DNA from: Styela clava
Taxonomy: Eukaryota > Chordata > Ascidiacea > Stolidobranchia > Styelidae
Assembly: GCF_964204865.1 (NCBI RefSeq)
Contig: NC_135257.1
Location: forward strand, 1,302,001 to 1,366,000
DNA length: 64,000 nucleotides
Direction: 5' to 3'
Notes under the pieces: generated by a model
Seen by the model: the letters and a program-made list of their open reading frames with translations, nothing else
What the model was told of the DNA's origin: nothing
Database searches by the model: none
Translations under genes and position numbers: made by a program
In this document: positions 13,143-25,659 of the stretch, piece by piece
Layout: every line of letters begins with the position of its first letter
How positions within the stretch are numbered: the stretch's first letter is position 1

Positions 13143-15362
13143 TCATACACGAGGCAACATAGGCAAGCTCATATCGTGCGCGTCATTCCTATTCATTGTT
13201 TTAAGGGGAGTTGACATACCTGAGCGTATTATCGGTGTCAGATATTGTTCAGAATCTAAGTTCATTCTTGGAGAAGGCGGTGTTTCTGGGTATATGTAAC
13301 TCGGTTCTGCGGCGACAACACTCGTAGTCGTAAACTCGCCTGGTATGTTAACCATATGATGTCTACTGTGTGGGTGTTGTATGGGCGATAGATACTGGCA
13401 TGAATCATTGGGTAGTGGGATGTGTGAAGGGTCGGCCGTATCAAAATGCATTGAAGAAGGATCACCCAGTGTTTGCGTTGTAATACTCCTGTTGTAAAAA
13501 CGCAAAGGGAACTTTTCTCTAAATTCATGCTGTCTTGGTTTTCTGAGAAAAAATTGAACAGTGATCAAAAAAAGTCAAGTGCGTTGGGTGTCAGCTAAGG
13601 CTAATCTCGTTAGGCTAAATTATGTTGACGTAGTAGATTAAATTATCGGGTTAGGTTAGAGCCTCATGCTCACCACGAAACTTAGGATGCTTTGCATTTG
13701 GTAATATATATGACGTAACCTACCTCTTTTTACTAGAAATACACACTCCTATCATAAACGCTATAACCACAAATGTTCCAACGGAACCCACAATTATCAG
13801 GATCAATTGTATGAACCCTGGCTCGGAATTCGGTTGTGTGGTAGCTCCGGAACGAGTAGTCGGATTGTTGTTTTCTGTGAAGACAAAAGTATTGAATAAT
13901 TAAAACTTGACAGAGTTCGGTGATTTCGTTGGAAATACGAGTCGCACCAGCAATAGTTTTAAACTATCACATCGTGCTATGTCATCGAGATTTAAATATA
14001 TATCGCCCATGCCGCCACCGTTGTATTTTTCAGATTTCTTTCAAAATTATTATGTGCCGCGATTCTTGAATTAATCTCATAATATTAATCGACACAAAGC
14101 GGTCAAATTGCGAAAATCTTCAATCCAAAACTACGCATATGGAACAAATCGAGTTGGCCAACCATTCTCATAAATGACCTGACCTAGTAAGCGTAGTTCG
14201 GATTAAATTTAACTGTTTTTTTTCTTTCATCTTCTCTGAATAAAATTGAAATTCAACTAGAGAATATCAAAAAAGTCATACCTGTCTTGCATCTACTGCA
14301 TTCGAACCCAAATAATGTCTTACCGAGGTCGTTTACCAAGTCCAAGGTCCATGACCCAAATTCAATCCATGGATTTGCACACCTGGCAACTAAATAAACG
14401 TATATCGACCTATTAATTTTTTTTATTGGACACGAAATGGACCTGTGAATCGTTTTTTTTTTATGTTGTTATGTCTTCTTCTTGTTGGCCTCCCTAACTA
14501 CTGGACCAATTGCTTTAAAATTTTCAGAATAAAGAATAAATTGTTGTTGACGCTTGAGGGCTATTACTTTTCATTTATTTCCTAACTTTTCTATGAAATT
14601 TAATACTTCATCCAAAATCTCGCTGTATTATTTTCATTCATGGGGACACGGTTTTTGACCAACCAAGCGTGACGGTTGTCTTCCAGTTTAATTTTGCGAA
14701 ATCGTGTGACGCGGAAGTCGGAGATTATTTGATACCGGTAGCACACGGTAGGTACGGTAAACTAAATCGTGTCCATATATTTGAGCATCGCTCTCACTCA
14801 AAACGTGGCCCCGAACTTATATTTAAACCTAGTATTGGCACTATAATGCAAAAAGATTTATTAATTTTCTTTCTTCTAACAAAGATATCAGTAGATAACG
14901 TTATACACGAAACAGTTCAATTTACATGGTACAATAGATGAGCCAAAGTCGATGAGTACGAGTCTCAAATTTAATATTTTTTAATTGTAGACGAGCTTGA
15001 TTAGGAGAAATTCTTCTACTCTACAACCCCACACTGATAACCTAAATGGGCGAAACCAAACACATTTTGATGTGTGAAGTTTTTAAAATTGAGTAAAATT
15101 TATTTTCAGTAGATTCCAGGATTTAGTCACTTCGAGTTCTATCTGTCATTTGGATATGAGTTGAATCACTTTCATATAAATCGATTCGTTCACTATAGTT
15201 ACTCGAGTTGAAATTAACCAAAATATACTAGAATATTGAAAAACGTATAATTCAAAACTAAATCAAGTAGTTCTCACAAGCCATAAGACAAAAACCAGTA
15301 AAAGGAAACATTAACCCACCTCCGATTAGACAGACAACTCCAATTACTTTAATGATCTCCAT
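13143..15362 (-). CDS. YDDI-receptor gene copy 1, tail truncated by frameshift, 233 aa
   Basis: Exons (read right to left): 15320-15362, 14282-14389, 13724-13874, 13143-13542. They sum to 702 bases, 234 codons with the stop. Exon 1 is a signal peptide (MEIIKVIGVVCLIG). Exon 2 gives the ectodomain with one shared Cys plus an extra CSRC pair found only in this copy. Exon 3 gives a Thr/Pro stalk and a single transmembrane helix (LILIIVGSVGTFVVI) followed by a basic stop-transfer SKKR. Exon 4 begins the cytoplasmic tail with the tyrosine motifs YLSP, YIYP and YLTP. A 2-base deletion then gives MLPRV and a TGA stop directly before the first YDDIG. The result is a membrane protein with a short tail. 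It could be a functional short form, a dead copy or an assembly error. No known family is recognised. Confidence 0.75.
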
Positions 15363-15399
15363 TGTTCTTACTTATTTCAAGCACAAAATTGTGTGAATT

Positions 15400-16620
15400 T
15401 TCTAGATTTTTCAAAGAATGGATTTAGCTTCAACTCGTCCAGCTACGTTTTACATTTATTACTAAATACATTCCGCATCCCAAGATGGTCTATGAGACTG
15501 CTGAACACAATCGGGTAAATACTAAACTAGATCACTTCCGACTGATCAAGTAAGGAGTACAGATGTGTTGTCCAAATAGGGAGTTGATCACATTGGTTAA
15601 TGCTCAAGTTTTCACCAGAGTTGGGACTATAACATTAAACAACAGAAAACGCAAGTTGATAGGCGCAATTTTCTAACAGAATCTTTTATTCTAGTTACGC
15701 ATGCTAAATTTTTCATGCATCAGATAAAATATTCCACTCAAAGTAAAATTTCAATATATATTCTGTATAGGGTTTTTCATATTTTCGTTTTGAACAAGAA
15801 AACACATGGAAATGCGTAACAGAGGATGGTTTGACTTGACGCGGAAAGTTTCATAAAATTTTATTTCATGCTGCAAAAAGTTTAGATGACGTCTACGTCC
15901 GGATGTGCCGACAGCAAGTTTACAACATTGCTGAGCGGACAAAAATGGTATAAGATAGCGAAGCTTTAAAAACAGACAATACTACGTGGATAGATATTGC
16001 GTCGAAAATTCTCTTTTTTCCTTCAGAATTTTATCCATATTTGATGCAAAACTTATACAAAAGATATGTCAGGATACGTAATAAATAGGCCACAAGTGTG
16101 ATTGCTGAATGTGAAACAAAAAATGGCTTGACTCATGATTCGGGTAAACCCGGCAACCTGAGCTGAACACCACACGCAATAGACATTGAATCCTCAAATG
16201 TTATAGATTCAGTCGTACAAAGTTTTGACACAGAATATAATCTAATTATAAAAAATACTTCTGCGCGGTGGAAATTGATTATTTCTATTTCTTTCATCTT
16301 CTCTTCTATACGGGGAATTAGATAATGTTTGTCGTTTTTGCGGGTATATTAGATTTAGATTTTCAGATTGCCTCAAATAGATCACTAACTGAATTGGTAA
16401 TCGCCAAATTAAATAAAAAAATACCGCGAATAACAAATGGACTGTAGAAAGTCAGAATATGTTGCCCACGAATTACTTATAATTACACGGCAGCAATTCA
16501 AGAATGGTTATTGAACGTTAATAGTGCGCATTCTGTCGCAATAATGAAGCAAATCAATATATTTTTGAAGTGGCTTCGGCTCGAAGCACTACTCCAGATC
16601 TATTGGAAATATGATAAAGG
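15400..16620. other. right spacer of unit 1, upstream of copy 1
   Basis: Close match to 50800-51790 in unit 4 and more distant match to 25660-26870 and 42030-43230. It should contain the copy 1 promoter. The open frames here are short and not shared between copies. Confidence 0.6.
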
Positions 16621-16624
16621 TTAT

Positions 16625-18180
16625 GTCAATATGGTTCCATTACATTTGAACCCACGTACATTTGAACCAACGACAATTGCACCTGCATACTATTGCAACT
16701 ATGGAATTTTTTTTTTGTTTTACGGATATTTGAACCCATACTAACCCTAACCCATGGGTTTTAGCACCCGCGGATATACACATATCCTATAGTACAGTAC
16801 TTTACTATACTCCTACTATACAGTACTTTATTAAATGTTTTTCAAGGTGTATTTTTTAAATATGATTTGAACAACACTTATATTTAAGAAAGTGTATAAT
16901 ATAAGAAAGTAGACCCCATCGCTTATCTCATATTGCCACAAGTATATGAAATGGTTTTCCATAATCATATGAGACAAGTTACTTGATGAAACTTTCCTTT
17001 TGAAATGAAATAGTAAACGTACGTCAATCTTGTTGAATCATATGATAAAATACAGGTTTAACAAAGGAGAACTTGATATTTTAAAAATTTTCACAATATA
17101 GGTTTTTCTATGTAAAAGAATCTCTGTTCTTATTTGTACATGTTGACAACTTAGTAAACGTCTTCGAATTTAAATAATCTCTTGCAGGATATTCACAAAT
17201 CGCAGAATAATACAAAAAAATAAAATTTCGAATCTACGCAATTCATTGATAATACTTTACTAGGCTGGTTCTCTTGTGGCTGTTCCTAACGAAGGTGGAG
17301 AAGAGAAAAAATACTAAAAACATGCAAATTTCATGCCTCCTAATTTATGCAAAACAATATCTTGGAATAGCCAATGACGTAGCATTTAGGAGATGGAAAA
17401 GACAAAACATATTAAATTACACTTCAAAGGACATACAAATGGCGGAAAAAGTTTATACACAGTGTTACAACCAATCAAGAAGTGATGTGAATGCACAAGT
17501 ATTTTCTTCCAAAATAACATGCACAAAATATCTGGGTTGACTATAGAAAAAAATTATCTGATATCAGAGCCTTCTTGGGGGATTAAATGTGGGGCTTTAT
17601 GTAAATAAGTACAGTAACCTAGTATGAGAATTATTTGAAGTTATAAACTGTACTTAAATTTATTACCATGCAGATAATGAGCAACTAAGTTAAAAAACAT
17701 GGTTTTACAAATATTATTGGCCCTCAGTTTACAAGGTTCACCGTATCGCTGCTTTTAAAATCAAAGCAGCCTTAGCTAGCTTTTTTGACGTAAAAAATAC
17801 GGTTTCAAATAAATTATTTTTAATTTTTTTTCACTTTTTTGTTGAAATCCCTCTCGCATCACCGCGAAACTATTACAAAACCGCCATCGCATCGCTTTAT
17901 CGCCAAGTTAGTACCTACATCAAAGTCATTGGCTTGGGCAATGTTTATCCGAGATATCAGAGATACGTTAGCTACGTAGGTTCAAAGTCCATGGTTGATG
18001 TGATGGGTGCGAGGTGATTGCTGGACCTCTTGCTGTCGCAGGGTGGTTAAAGCAACGACTTCCCGGTTACGACTTCCTTAACCAACCAGGCACGTGGACG
18101 CATTGTGCTACAGATTGAGAGGACGTGTACGGGCAAGTCATTGGTACCCGGGGTGTTCGAAAAGTGAATTCACAATAAAA
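16625..18180. other. sequence unique to unit 1 with ATTTGAACCCA motifs
   Basis: No gene seen. At 16645-16765 the motif ATTTGAACC occurs three times, close to CTAACCCTAACCC, which resembles two telomere-type hexamers. The rest is AT-rich with no open frame of note. Confidence 0.4.
18000..18140 (-). repeat. SINE-body fragment, reverse orientation
   Basis: The reverse complement reads TTAAGGAAGTCGTAACCGGG, then AACCACCCTGCG, then AGGTCCAGCAATC. It matches 56249-56315 (AACCACCCTACGGCG, AGTCCAGCAATC), so it belongs to the family also seen in intron 4 of the dehydrogenase gene. Confidence 0.4.
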
Positions 18181-18402
18181 GTTGATTAGACAAGTTTAAA
18201 AATCTATTTTTCTTGTTTTAACTTAAAACACTAACAAATGAAACAGCAATTTCAAACAAAACAAGTACGACAAACCTTAATTCAAGCAATTGTTTCAAAG
18301 CAACCATTTTTGGACATACAAATGTAAAATAATTCATCCAAAATGTTTGTATTATCACATTTCAAAATATCGTTTACCATTGCACCATCGATCGTAGTTT
18401 TT

Positions 18403-18504
18403 TCATTTATATATATCACGTGTCCCGTGTTCATTCAAGCCCAGACAATACCTGCTTAAAATCAAATGACAACTGAAAACGAAACGCACGGTAAGTGTAC
18501 TCAT
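18403..18504 (-). pseudogene. 5' fragment of the mini-exon gene, copy 1
   Basis: Encodes the same start as copies 2 and 3 (MSTLTVRFVFSC) but a 4-base insertion (TATA) shifts the frame and stops it after 33 codons. The downstream exons found in unit 2 are missing; similarity ends near 18240. A conserved TATA-like sequence lies at 18724-18732. Confidence 0.55.
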
Positions 18505-18960
18505 TTCCTTTTCTGAAAGCGTTTGTAAAGCCCCCCAGTGGTCATCATACGATATTAGAAATTTCTAATTACTGCGCCTCATTATCAAATCATATTCAGG
18601 GCGACGAGCGCAAATGAATTTCAATGTCATTTTTGTTCCAAATTTCTTGGTTCCAATGATTTAAAACTTTGAAGTAAACATGAACATGATACATGAACAA
18701 CGAAATTGAGCCAAAGCATCGCATTTTATATACTAGGTGTAAACGACGAAGAAACGATGAAAATACGAACGGATATATAATTGTTAAAACACTTTTTAGA
18801 TAAATACAACATCCAACGCAGGGGTGACGTACCTATTTGCTATCGCGAACGAACAACAACAAGTTTGTATATAAAATTTTAAAATGAACCAAAAATGAAG
18901 TACATTAGTGACTACCTTTCTTTGAATTGATAATTAACCACTACCGGTACCTGCACCGTT

Positions 18961-19555
18961 ACGGATTTTCTTTGCAACTAACCCCCAAGCCCTATTTTTG
19001 TGACCAAACATTCGATTCTGTCTATCCACGCTCTGTTCTACGGGAAAATCAGATAGATGTGCGTGGAGTCTGACTTTCTGAGAATCAAATTTTTAATTGC
19101 TTGCTTACGCCATGCCGATGATCATGACAATGGCTGATCCCGTTTGAGTAATTAATACAGTATTATATTTGACATTTATTTTCCTTTCTATATATCTGAT
19201 GAATTTATACAGTGCATTAAGTTGCATCGTTGGTTGTGGATTTTAAGAAACATGCTCATAACTGTAATGTTTTGCTTTTACAAACCACTCATGAAACATA
19301 TTTTTTAATATTTTGTTTTGCTTTTTTTCTTATAATATTTTTTGAAGTGTTTTGGTGTTTCATTAACTTTTTGTGCTCACTAACCTGAATCAGCGAGCTT
19401 TTAAGGTGTCGCTGCCTGAAGACCTTATGAGGTCCCTCGCGACTCCTGTCACACAACTTAAGTTAAGTTCATATTGTGTTTGAAATGTTTTTTTCTTATA
19501 ATACGTTTATTTTGTGCTGACGAATAAAATGATGATTGATTGAATATAATTTTTA
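18961..19555. other. unit junction with a LINE-like 3' tail
   Basis: Not shared with the other unit junctions, so probably an insertion. It ends with TGACGAATAAAATGATGATT and a short GATT-rich run, which resembles the 3' end of a non-LTR retrotransposon. No reverse-transcriptase frame is seen. Confidence 0.35.
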
Positions 19556-22500
19556 TTCATTTAATTAATTGTGTGTTTAAAATACTGGCGCTTCCGTTTT
19601 TCTCTGTACATTCCCTGAAGGTTTTTGACTTCACGCCAAATATACACTGCATCGACTGAATGCTTTGCGGGTCGCACGAAATCTTCGGTGGATTCTTCGG
19701 GGCTCCGTGAGATGTTTAATAAAATTTGACAACGGTAGCATCGAAATGCGGTAATTAAAACACGACATGATCTATATCAGGGTGTTGTGTTGTTGCGAGG
19801 TTGACGGGTTGTCATAACTTTTGAGAATGTCTCGCGGGTCGCAGTCGGATAAAACCCAAAATTGATCAAACAATCGCGAGTTTACTTACTTTAAAAATCA
19901 AGAACACTATTTACGAATTCCGGGCATCATTGAGCGGGAAGGATGTCTGGTCTGGACAGTTGTTTGACTGTTTGACGCATTAGGACTTCTGAAGACATAC
20001 CTGCGAGTGTACACAGCTTAGGTACGGTAGATAATTTATGTGAGAGGTTGCCTCACTATCGTTATGTCTCACTATCGTTATGTCTATTACGCATTTGACC
20101 ACTGAAGACATACCTGCGGATGTAAACAGATCACGTATAGATAATATATGTGGGATATTGTTTGACTCCTCACTATTGTTATATATGAGTCCACTTCACA
20201 GAAAAATGAAATATTTGAACAGTATATCATTCGATAGCACTTTTTCAACGTTGAATACTCGACGCAAGAGTCTTTCCATTGAACTGACTGGATTCATTAT
20301 GTGTGATGCAGATTACCCTTTCTGTTGAAACTAGAAAATAAGTATTTTCATGAGACTGACTCGCGACCACAGAGATATATAAATATATTTCCAGTTCAGT
20401 GCTCGCGACCGGCAAAAATATTTTAAAAAAGTTCTTTGTAAAACTCTTTGTAAATCAATATTTATGACTTATATAATTGAATTACCAATAAATTCAAACA
20501 AGCGATACAGCAGATGGATGGTATTTGCTTGCATACATTATTCGTATTGCGACATGATGCGCAAAAGGTGAAGTTTTAGAAAGATTCCCAATAGGCGGAG
20601 TGTATCGATAATAGGATTTTATGAAAACCAACTAAAGAAAGATCTTAAATTTTTTCAGTCTGTGACGCACTAAAAATAATACAAAGTAGCGGTAGACTGA
20701 TAACGGAACAAAGTATTCAAACAATTTAATTTGGATTTATTGCGATGAATTTTCCCACTGTTGAGAGTAGATAAGATTGAAATTATGTTGTCAATTCCAA
20801 TATGTCTTTCTTATTTTTTGCGATGTGTAACTTCCATAATGCAGAATACCCTATTGCAAAAACCACGAAAATGCAAATGACATTATTTCGATGGCTTTGA
20901 ATACAGCATTGAATTAGATTTGTAAGCAGAAAGTCAAAAATCTTTCATCCCTGAGGAAATCAATGCTTGGTTTGTAAAATTGTCTACACAAAGACTGCAA
21001 CTATTGAAAGCGCTTTATACACTCGTACTCGTAAATTCGTATCACCACATGTTCCTAACGTTCCACTGGTATCATTCTTGAATTGGTAGCGTCACGTGTT
21101 CTACTTTTGTTCCACTTGTATCATTTATCTCATGCGTCCAACACCACACACAATTGGATCTAATTTGGGATAAATAGGACTGGGACACGATATGTGCTTG
21201 GCTTCGTGCAGCTTTTTCACACGGAGTGACGTTTTCGGCTTCAGGAAACTCTGTGTCTTGCTGAGTGGTAAAATTATCGATTGTCAAACCAGATACCATC
21301 AGACAATGAAATCACCGTCACTCCTGTTTCAAGTCTTACTTACATGTGCTACTCCAGCGATTCTCAAAGTGGGCGAAAGAGATAAAATAGGGGGCGAAAA
21401 ATGCAAAGGGGTGACAGTGGGGTGATTGCTTATTCTCGAATAATCAAATATGGTTAAAATCGCCGAATGTTTTCTTCGGTATGACGTGGATATTCAGGCC
21501 GTGAACATCGGGATTACATCGGTGACCCATATTTCCGTAAATTCTCCCTATCTCACAAGTATTCCTCTGCACATGTGCCAGAGGACGTCGATAAAGAGTT
21601 TTCTTTATCGCCCGGAACTGTGCGTGAAGTATGATACAACCTCAGGATTGAATACGCAAATCCAATTTCCATTGAAAATTGAGGAAGTGAATATTAAGAA
21701 TTAAAAGCGGTGTCATAATATAACGGGAAAACCATAAATTTTGATTTTCGAATGCCGCGACAGATATAAACTGAATTTTAGACGTTGTTAAATCGCAAAA
21801 TTTGGGAATTTTTGATCGTAAACTATACCATAGTCACCTGAAGTTGATTCATTCCATTATCCATTATTAAATTACCGCCGGATCCCAAAACGACCTCTTT
21901 CCTTATTGTGATGATAATGCAATAATGTAAAATGTTGAATTTTATTGTCGATCTTGGGATTTTGCTATCGGCGTATTTTTGAAAATAACCGTGGGCGGTT
22001 TAAATTTAACAAATTACCAAGATCGGAAAAATGCGAATAAATTCTAATTATAATCGGGCAGTATACCATATATTTTTATAAACGCAGATTGCAGTATTTC
22101 AGAGCAATAATATTTTTATTTTGTTGTGAGTAGACGCAACGGCGAGTTACGTTGAGAATATTTAAATTAGTATGACAAATTCTTGTTAATACTCGTATCG
22201 GCCATGGACTGACTATTCTGCGCAACAAACAAATCATCATCGCTGAAAAAAATCGGCAATTTTAACGAAAGTCATAATCGCGAGCGAGGACTGTTTTGAT
22301 CGGAATTTCCATTTCCGATTTTGAATATGGAATATAATTTACTGAAAATATAGTGCAAGTTATCTGGCATTTTTGACGAAGTATAACTGTTAATTCTTTT
22401 GTTTTTAACATCTTATTTGGTAGAAACGGGGTCATCAAATCAAAGAATGATAATGATTTGAGATTGTATCTGACTAAATTTCTTCAAATAATAAATATCA

Positions 22501-22797
22501 AATATTCTACTCGATATGCGTTAGGATTTGTTAAATCTCGAAAGTCCGACAAGTTAGCTAATGTTAGACATTTCGTAATGCCTATAGGACAGTTTGTTCC
22601 ACAAAGAAAATCCTCCGAATCTCACCATACAATTGTAATATATATATCTATACACTTCACACGCATTAACACACATATACAATACAAAATAAGAAAATGC
22701 TTCAACCAATGTTAATGAGATTTGTACCTCGCAAATTGTTGCAAATTTCTTTATCGAACTGTTTGTCCTTCTAAATACTTGACGCGCTTTATTACCG

Positions 22798-22803
22798 TTC
22801 ATA
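22798..22803 (-). terminator. poly(A) signal of YDDI-receptor copy 2
   Basis: AATAAAGCGCG on the minus strand about 180 bases past the stop. It is conserved in copies 3 and 4. Confidence 0.55.
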
Positions 22804-22983
22804 ATTATTGAACTGAGAGTTAGGTACTGCATGCGAGACAAAGTTCTCTCTCCATGAAATATATAAATATCTATCTCACATGATGAAAAACACACAATAC
22901 TCTTCGTTTCTCAAATATGCTATTTGACAACAAGCCCCATCGATTCGTCAGTCATCGTCATTATTGGAGTTGGAGCCGACAAG

Positions 22984-25624
22984 TTATTCGCTATTGGCTT
23001 TGATGTAGAGGCGTAAGTTACTTCCTTCGCCTATGTCATCATACTCAGACGGGATAGGGGGTTCGGAGTTGTTTCCACTATGCGTTTTCGCATTGGAGTT
23101 GGAGCCGACAAGCACATTCGCTTTTAGCTTTGATGTAGAGTCGTAGGTTAGTCCGCCTATGTCATCATACTCAGGCGGGATAGAGGGTTCGGAGTTGTTT
23201 CCACTATGCGTTTTCGCATTGGAGCTGGAGCCGACAAGCACATTCGCTTTTAGCTTTGATGTAGAGTCGTAGGTTACTTCGCCTATGTCATCATACTCAG
23301 GCGGGATAGGGGGTTCGGAATTGTTTCCACTATGCGTTATCGTCATTTGGTTGGAAGTTAGGTCCCAATACTCATCAGAACCTACGAGTTCGTTATCTTT
23401 ATGCCTCACTGTTGGTTTAGGACCTTGTACTCCGATGTCATCATACATGGGAGGCAACATAGGTGAGCTCATACCGTGCCCGGCATTCATATTCACTGTT
23501 TTATGGGCCAGACCTGAACGTATTATCGGTGGCAGATATTGTTCAGAATCTAAGTTCATTCTTGGAGAAGGCAGTGTTTCTGGGTATATGTAACTCGGTT
23601 CTGCGGTGGCAACACTCGTAGTCGTAAACTCGCCTGGTATGTTAACCATATGATGTCTACTGTGTGGGTGTTGTATAGGCGATAGATACTGGTATGAATC
23701 CTTGGGTAGTGGGATGTGTGAAAGGTCGGCCGTATCAAAATGCATTGAAGAAGGAACATGTAGAGTTCGCGGTGTAATACTCTTGTTGTAAAAACGCATA
23801 GGGAAACTTTCTCTAAATTCATGCTGTCTTGGTTTTCTGGGAAAAAATCGAACGGTGATTTAAAAAAAAAGTGCGTTGGGTGCTGTCAGCTTAGGCTAAA
23901 CTCGTTGGGCTAATTTATGTTGGCGTTGTAGATTAAATTATCGGGTTAGAGCCTCATACTCACAACCAAACCTGGGATACATTGAATTTTGTAATATATA
24001 TGACGTAGCCTACCTCATTTTACTATAAATACACACTCCTATCACAACCGCTATAACCACAAATGCTCCAACGGAACCGACAATTATCAGGATCAATTGA
24101 ATGGAGACTGGTTCTGAATTCGGTTGTATGGTAGTTGAAATTTCACGCCTCTTTTCGGGACGAGAAGTCGGCTTGTTGTTTTCTGCGAAGACAAAAGTAT
24201 TAAATATTTAATCTTGTTCAGTGCTTTCGTTGGAGATACGAGTCACACCAGGTATAGTTTCAAACTATCACATCGTGCTATGTCTTCGAGATTTACTTTT
24301 ATCGCCAATGCTGCTACCCTTGTATTTTCCAGATTTATTTTAGTGAAAAAATTGTGTGCCACGACTCTTGAATAAATCCAATAATTTTATTTGACACAAA
24401 TCGGTCAAATTGCGAAACTCTTCAATCCAAATCTACGCATATCGAACAAATCGAGTCGGCCAAGTATTTTCATGAAGGATCTAACTTCGTAAGCGTACTT
24501 TGGATTAACTGTTTTTTCTTCTTTCATCTTATTTGAATAAAATTGAAATTCAACTAGAAAATACCAAAAAAATCTTACCTAGCTTGATCCCAAATAATGC
24601 CTTACCGACGTCGTAACCCAAGTCCAAAATCCTTGACCCAATTTTATTCCATGGGTCTGCACACCTGGCAACTAAATAAACGTATATCGACCTATTATTT
24701 TTTTTTATTAGACACAAAGTAAAGCTATGGATCGTTTTGATATTATATTGTCATTCTTCTTCTTGTTGGCCTCCTTAACTACTGTACCAATTGCTTTGAA
24801 ATTTTCAGATTAAAGATTGTTGTTGTTGCTTGAGGGCTATTACTTTTCCTTTATTCCTAAATTTCCTATGAAATCTAATAGTTCATCCAAAATTTTGCAG
24901 TATTATTTTTTATTCATGTGGACGGGGTTTTTAACCCGCCAAGCGTGACTGCTGTCTTCCGTTTTAATTTTGCAAAATCATTTGCCGCAGAAGTGGTTAT
25001 TCGATACCGGTAGCACACGGTAGGTACGGTAAACTAGATGTTGTCCATATATTCGAGCATCGCTCTCTTGTTTCAACTCAAAACGAGTCTCCAAACTTAT
25101 ATTTAAATAGAGTATTGGCAGAAGAGTTTCAAGCAACCACCATAATGCAAAAAGATTTATTGATGTTTTTTCTTCTAACAAGGATATCAGTAGATACGTT
25201 ATACACGAAACAGTTCAATTTACATGGTAGATGACAAAGTCGATGAGTACACCCTGGACGAAGTTAATTAGTAGAAATTCTTTTACTCTACAACCTCACA
25301 CTGATAACCTTAATGGGTGAAACCAAACACCTACAGATACGTGGGTAAATTGAGTAGAATTTATTTTCAGTAGATTCCAGGGTTCAGTCACATCGAGTTC
25401 TATCTGTCATTTGGAAATGAGTTGAATCACTTTCATATAAATCGAATCGTGCACTATAGTGACTCGAATTACAAATTAACCGGAATATACTTGAATATTG
25501 AAAAACGTATAATTCAAAACCAAATCACGTAGTTTTCACAAGCCATAAAACAAAAGTCAGTAAAAGGCTACATTAACTCACCTTCGATTAGACAGACAAC
25601 TGCAATTACTTTAATGATCTTCAT
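22984..25624 (-). CDS. YDDI-receptor gene copy 2, intact, 385 aa
   Basis: Exons: 25582-25624, 24579-24671, 24014-24182, 22984-23836. They sum to 1158 bases, 386 codons with the TAA stop, all GT-AG, with splice phases identical to the other copies. Layout: signal peptide (MKIIKVIAVVCLIEG); ectodomain of about 30 residues with a single Cys (CADPWNKIG); stalk rich in Ser, Thr, Pro and Arg; one transmembrane helix (LILIIVGSVGAFVVIAVVIG); tail of about 285 residues. The tail has YLSP, YIYP and YLPP, then YWDL, and four YDDIG motifs, three of them in 42-residue repeats. Acidic YDDI resembles the pY-acidic-acidic-Ile motif bound by Src-type SH2 domains, and YxxP resembles Crk-type sites; that reading is inference. 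Likely a plasma-membrane receptor or adaptor. No homologue is recognised. Extra alternative exons in the 0.9 kb intron 1 cannot be excluded. Confidence 0.8.
23029..23330 (-). repeat. 126-base coding tandem repeats, copy 2 tail
   Basis: GCCTATGTCATCATACTC starts at 23029, 23155 and 23281, exactly 126 bases apart. Each unit encodes one PEYDDIG or SEYDDIG followed by TYDSTSKLKANVLVG and AKTHSGNNSEP. In the last unit a 4-base difference from copy 1 changes the frame and gives the C-terminus NLRLYIKANSE. Confidence 0.9.
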
Positions 25625-25659
25625 TGTTGTTACTTATTTAAGGCACAGAATTTTTTGTG

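Larger units (their letters stand above)
10436..18960. repeat. tandem unit 1 (most diverged)
   Basis: Starts at TTTACGAATTCCGGGCATCAT, which recurs at about 19911, 33116, 44966 and 59113. It contains the left spacer, YDDI-receptor copy 1, the right spacer and a 5' fragment of the mini-exon gene. Its left spacer differs more from units 2-5 than those do from each other. Confidence 0.75.

Noticed and set aside
22554-22895. Minus-strand frames just downstream of the receptor stops (also 39487-39702 and 47684-47899)
   Set aside because: They lie in the 3' untranslated region, overlap the conserved AATAAA, and differ in length between copies.
23285-23593. Plus-strand frames opposite the receptor tails (also 39966-40280 and 48406-48720)
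   Set aside because: They are antisense shadows of the repeat tail exon; the minus strand has the splice sites, signal peptide and helix.
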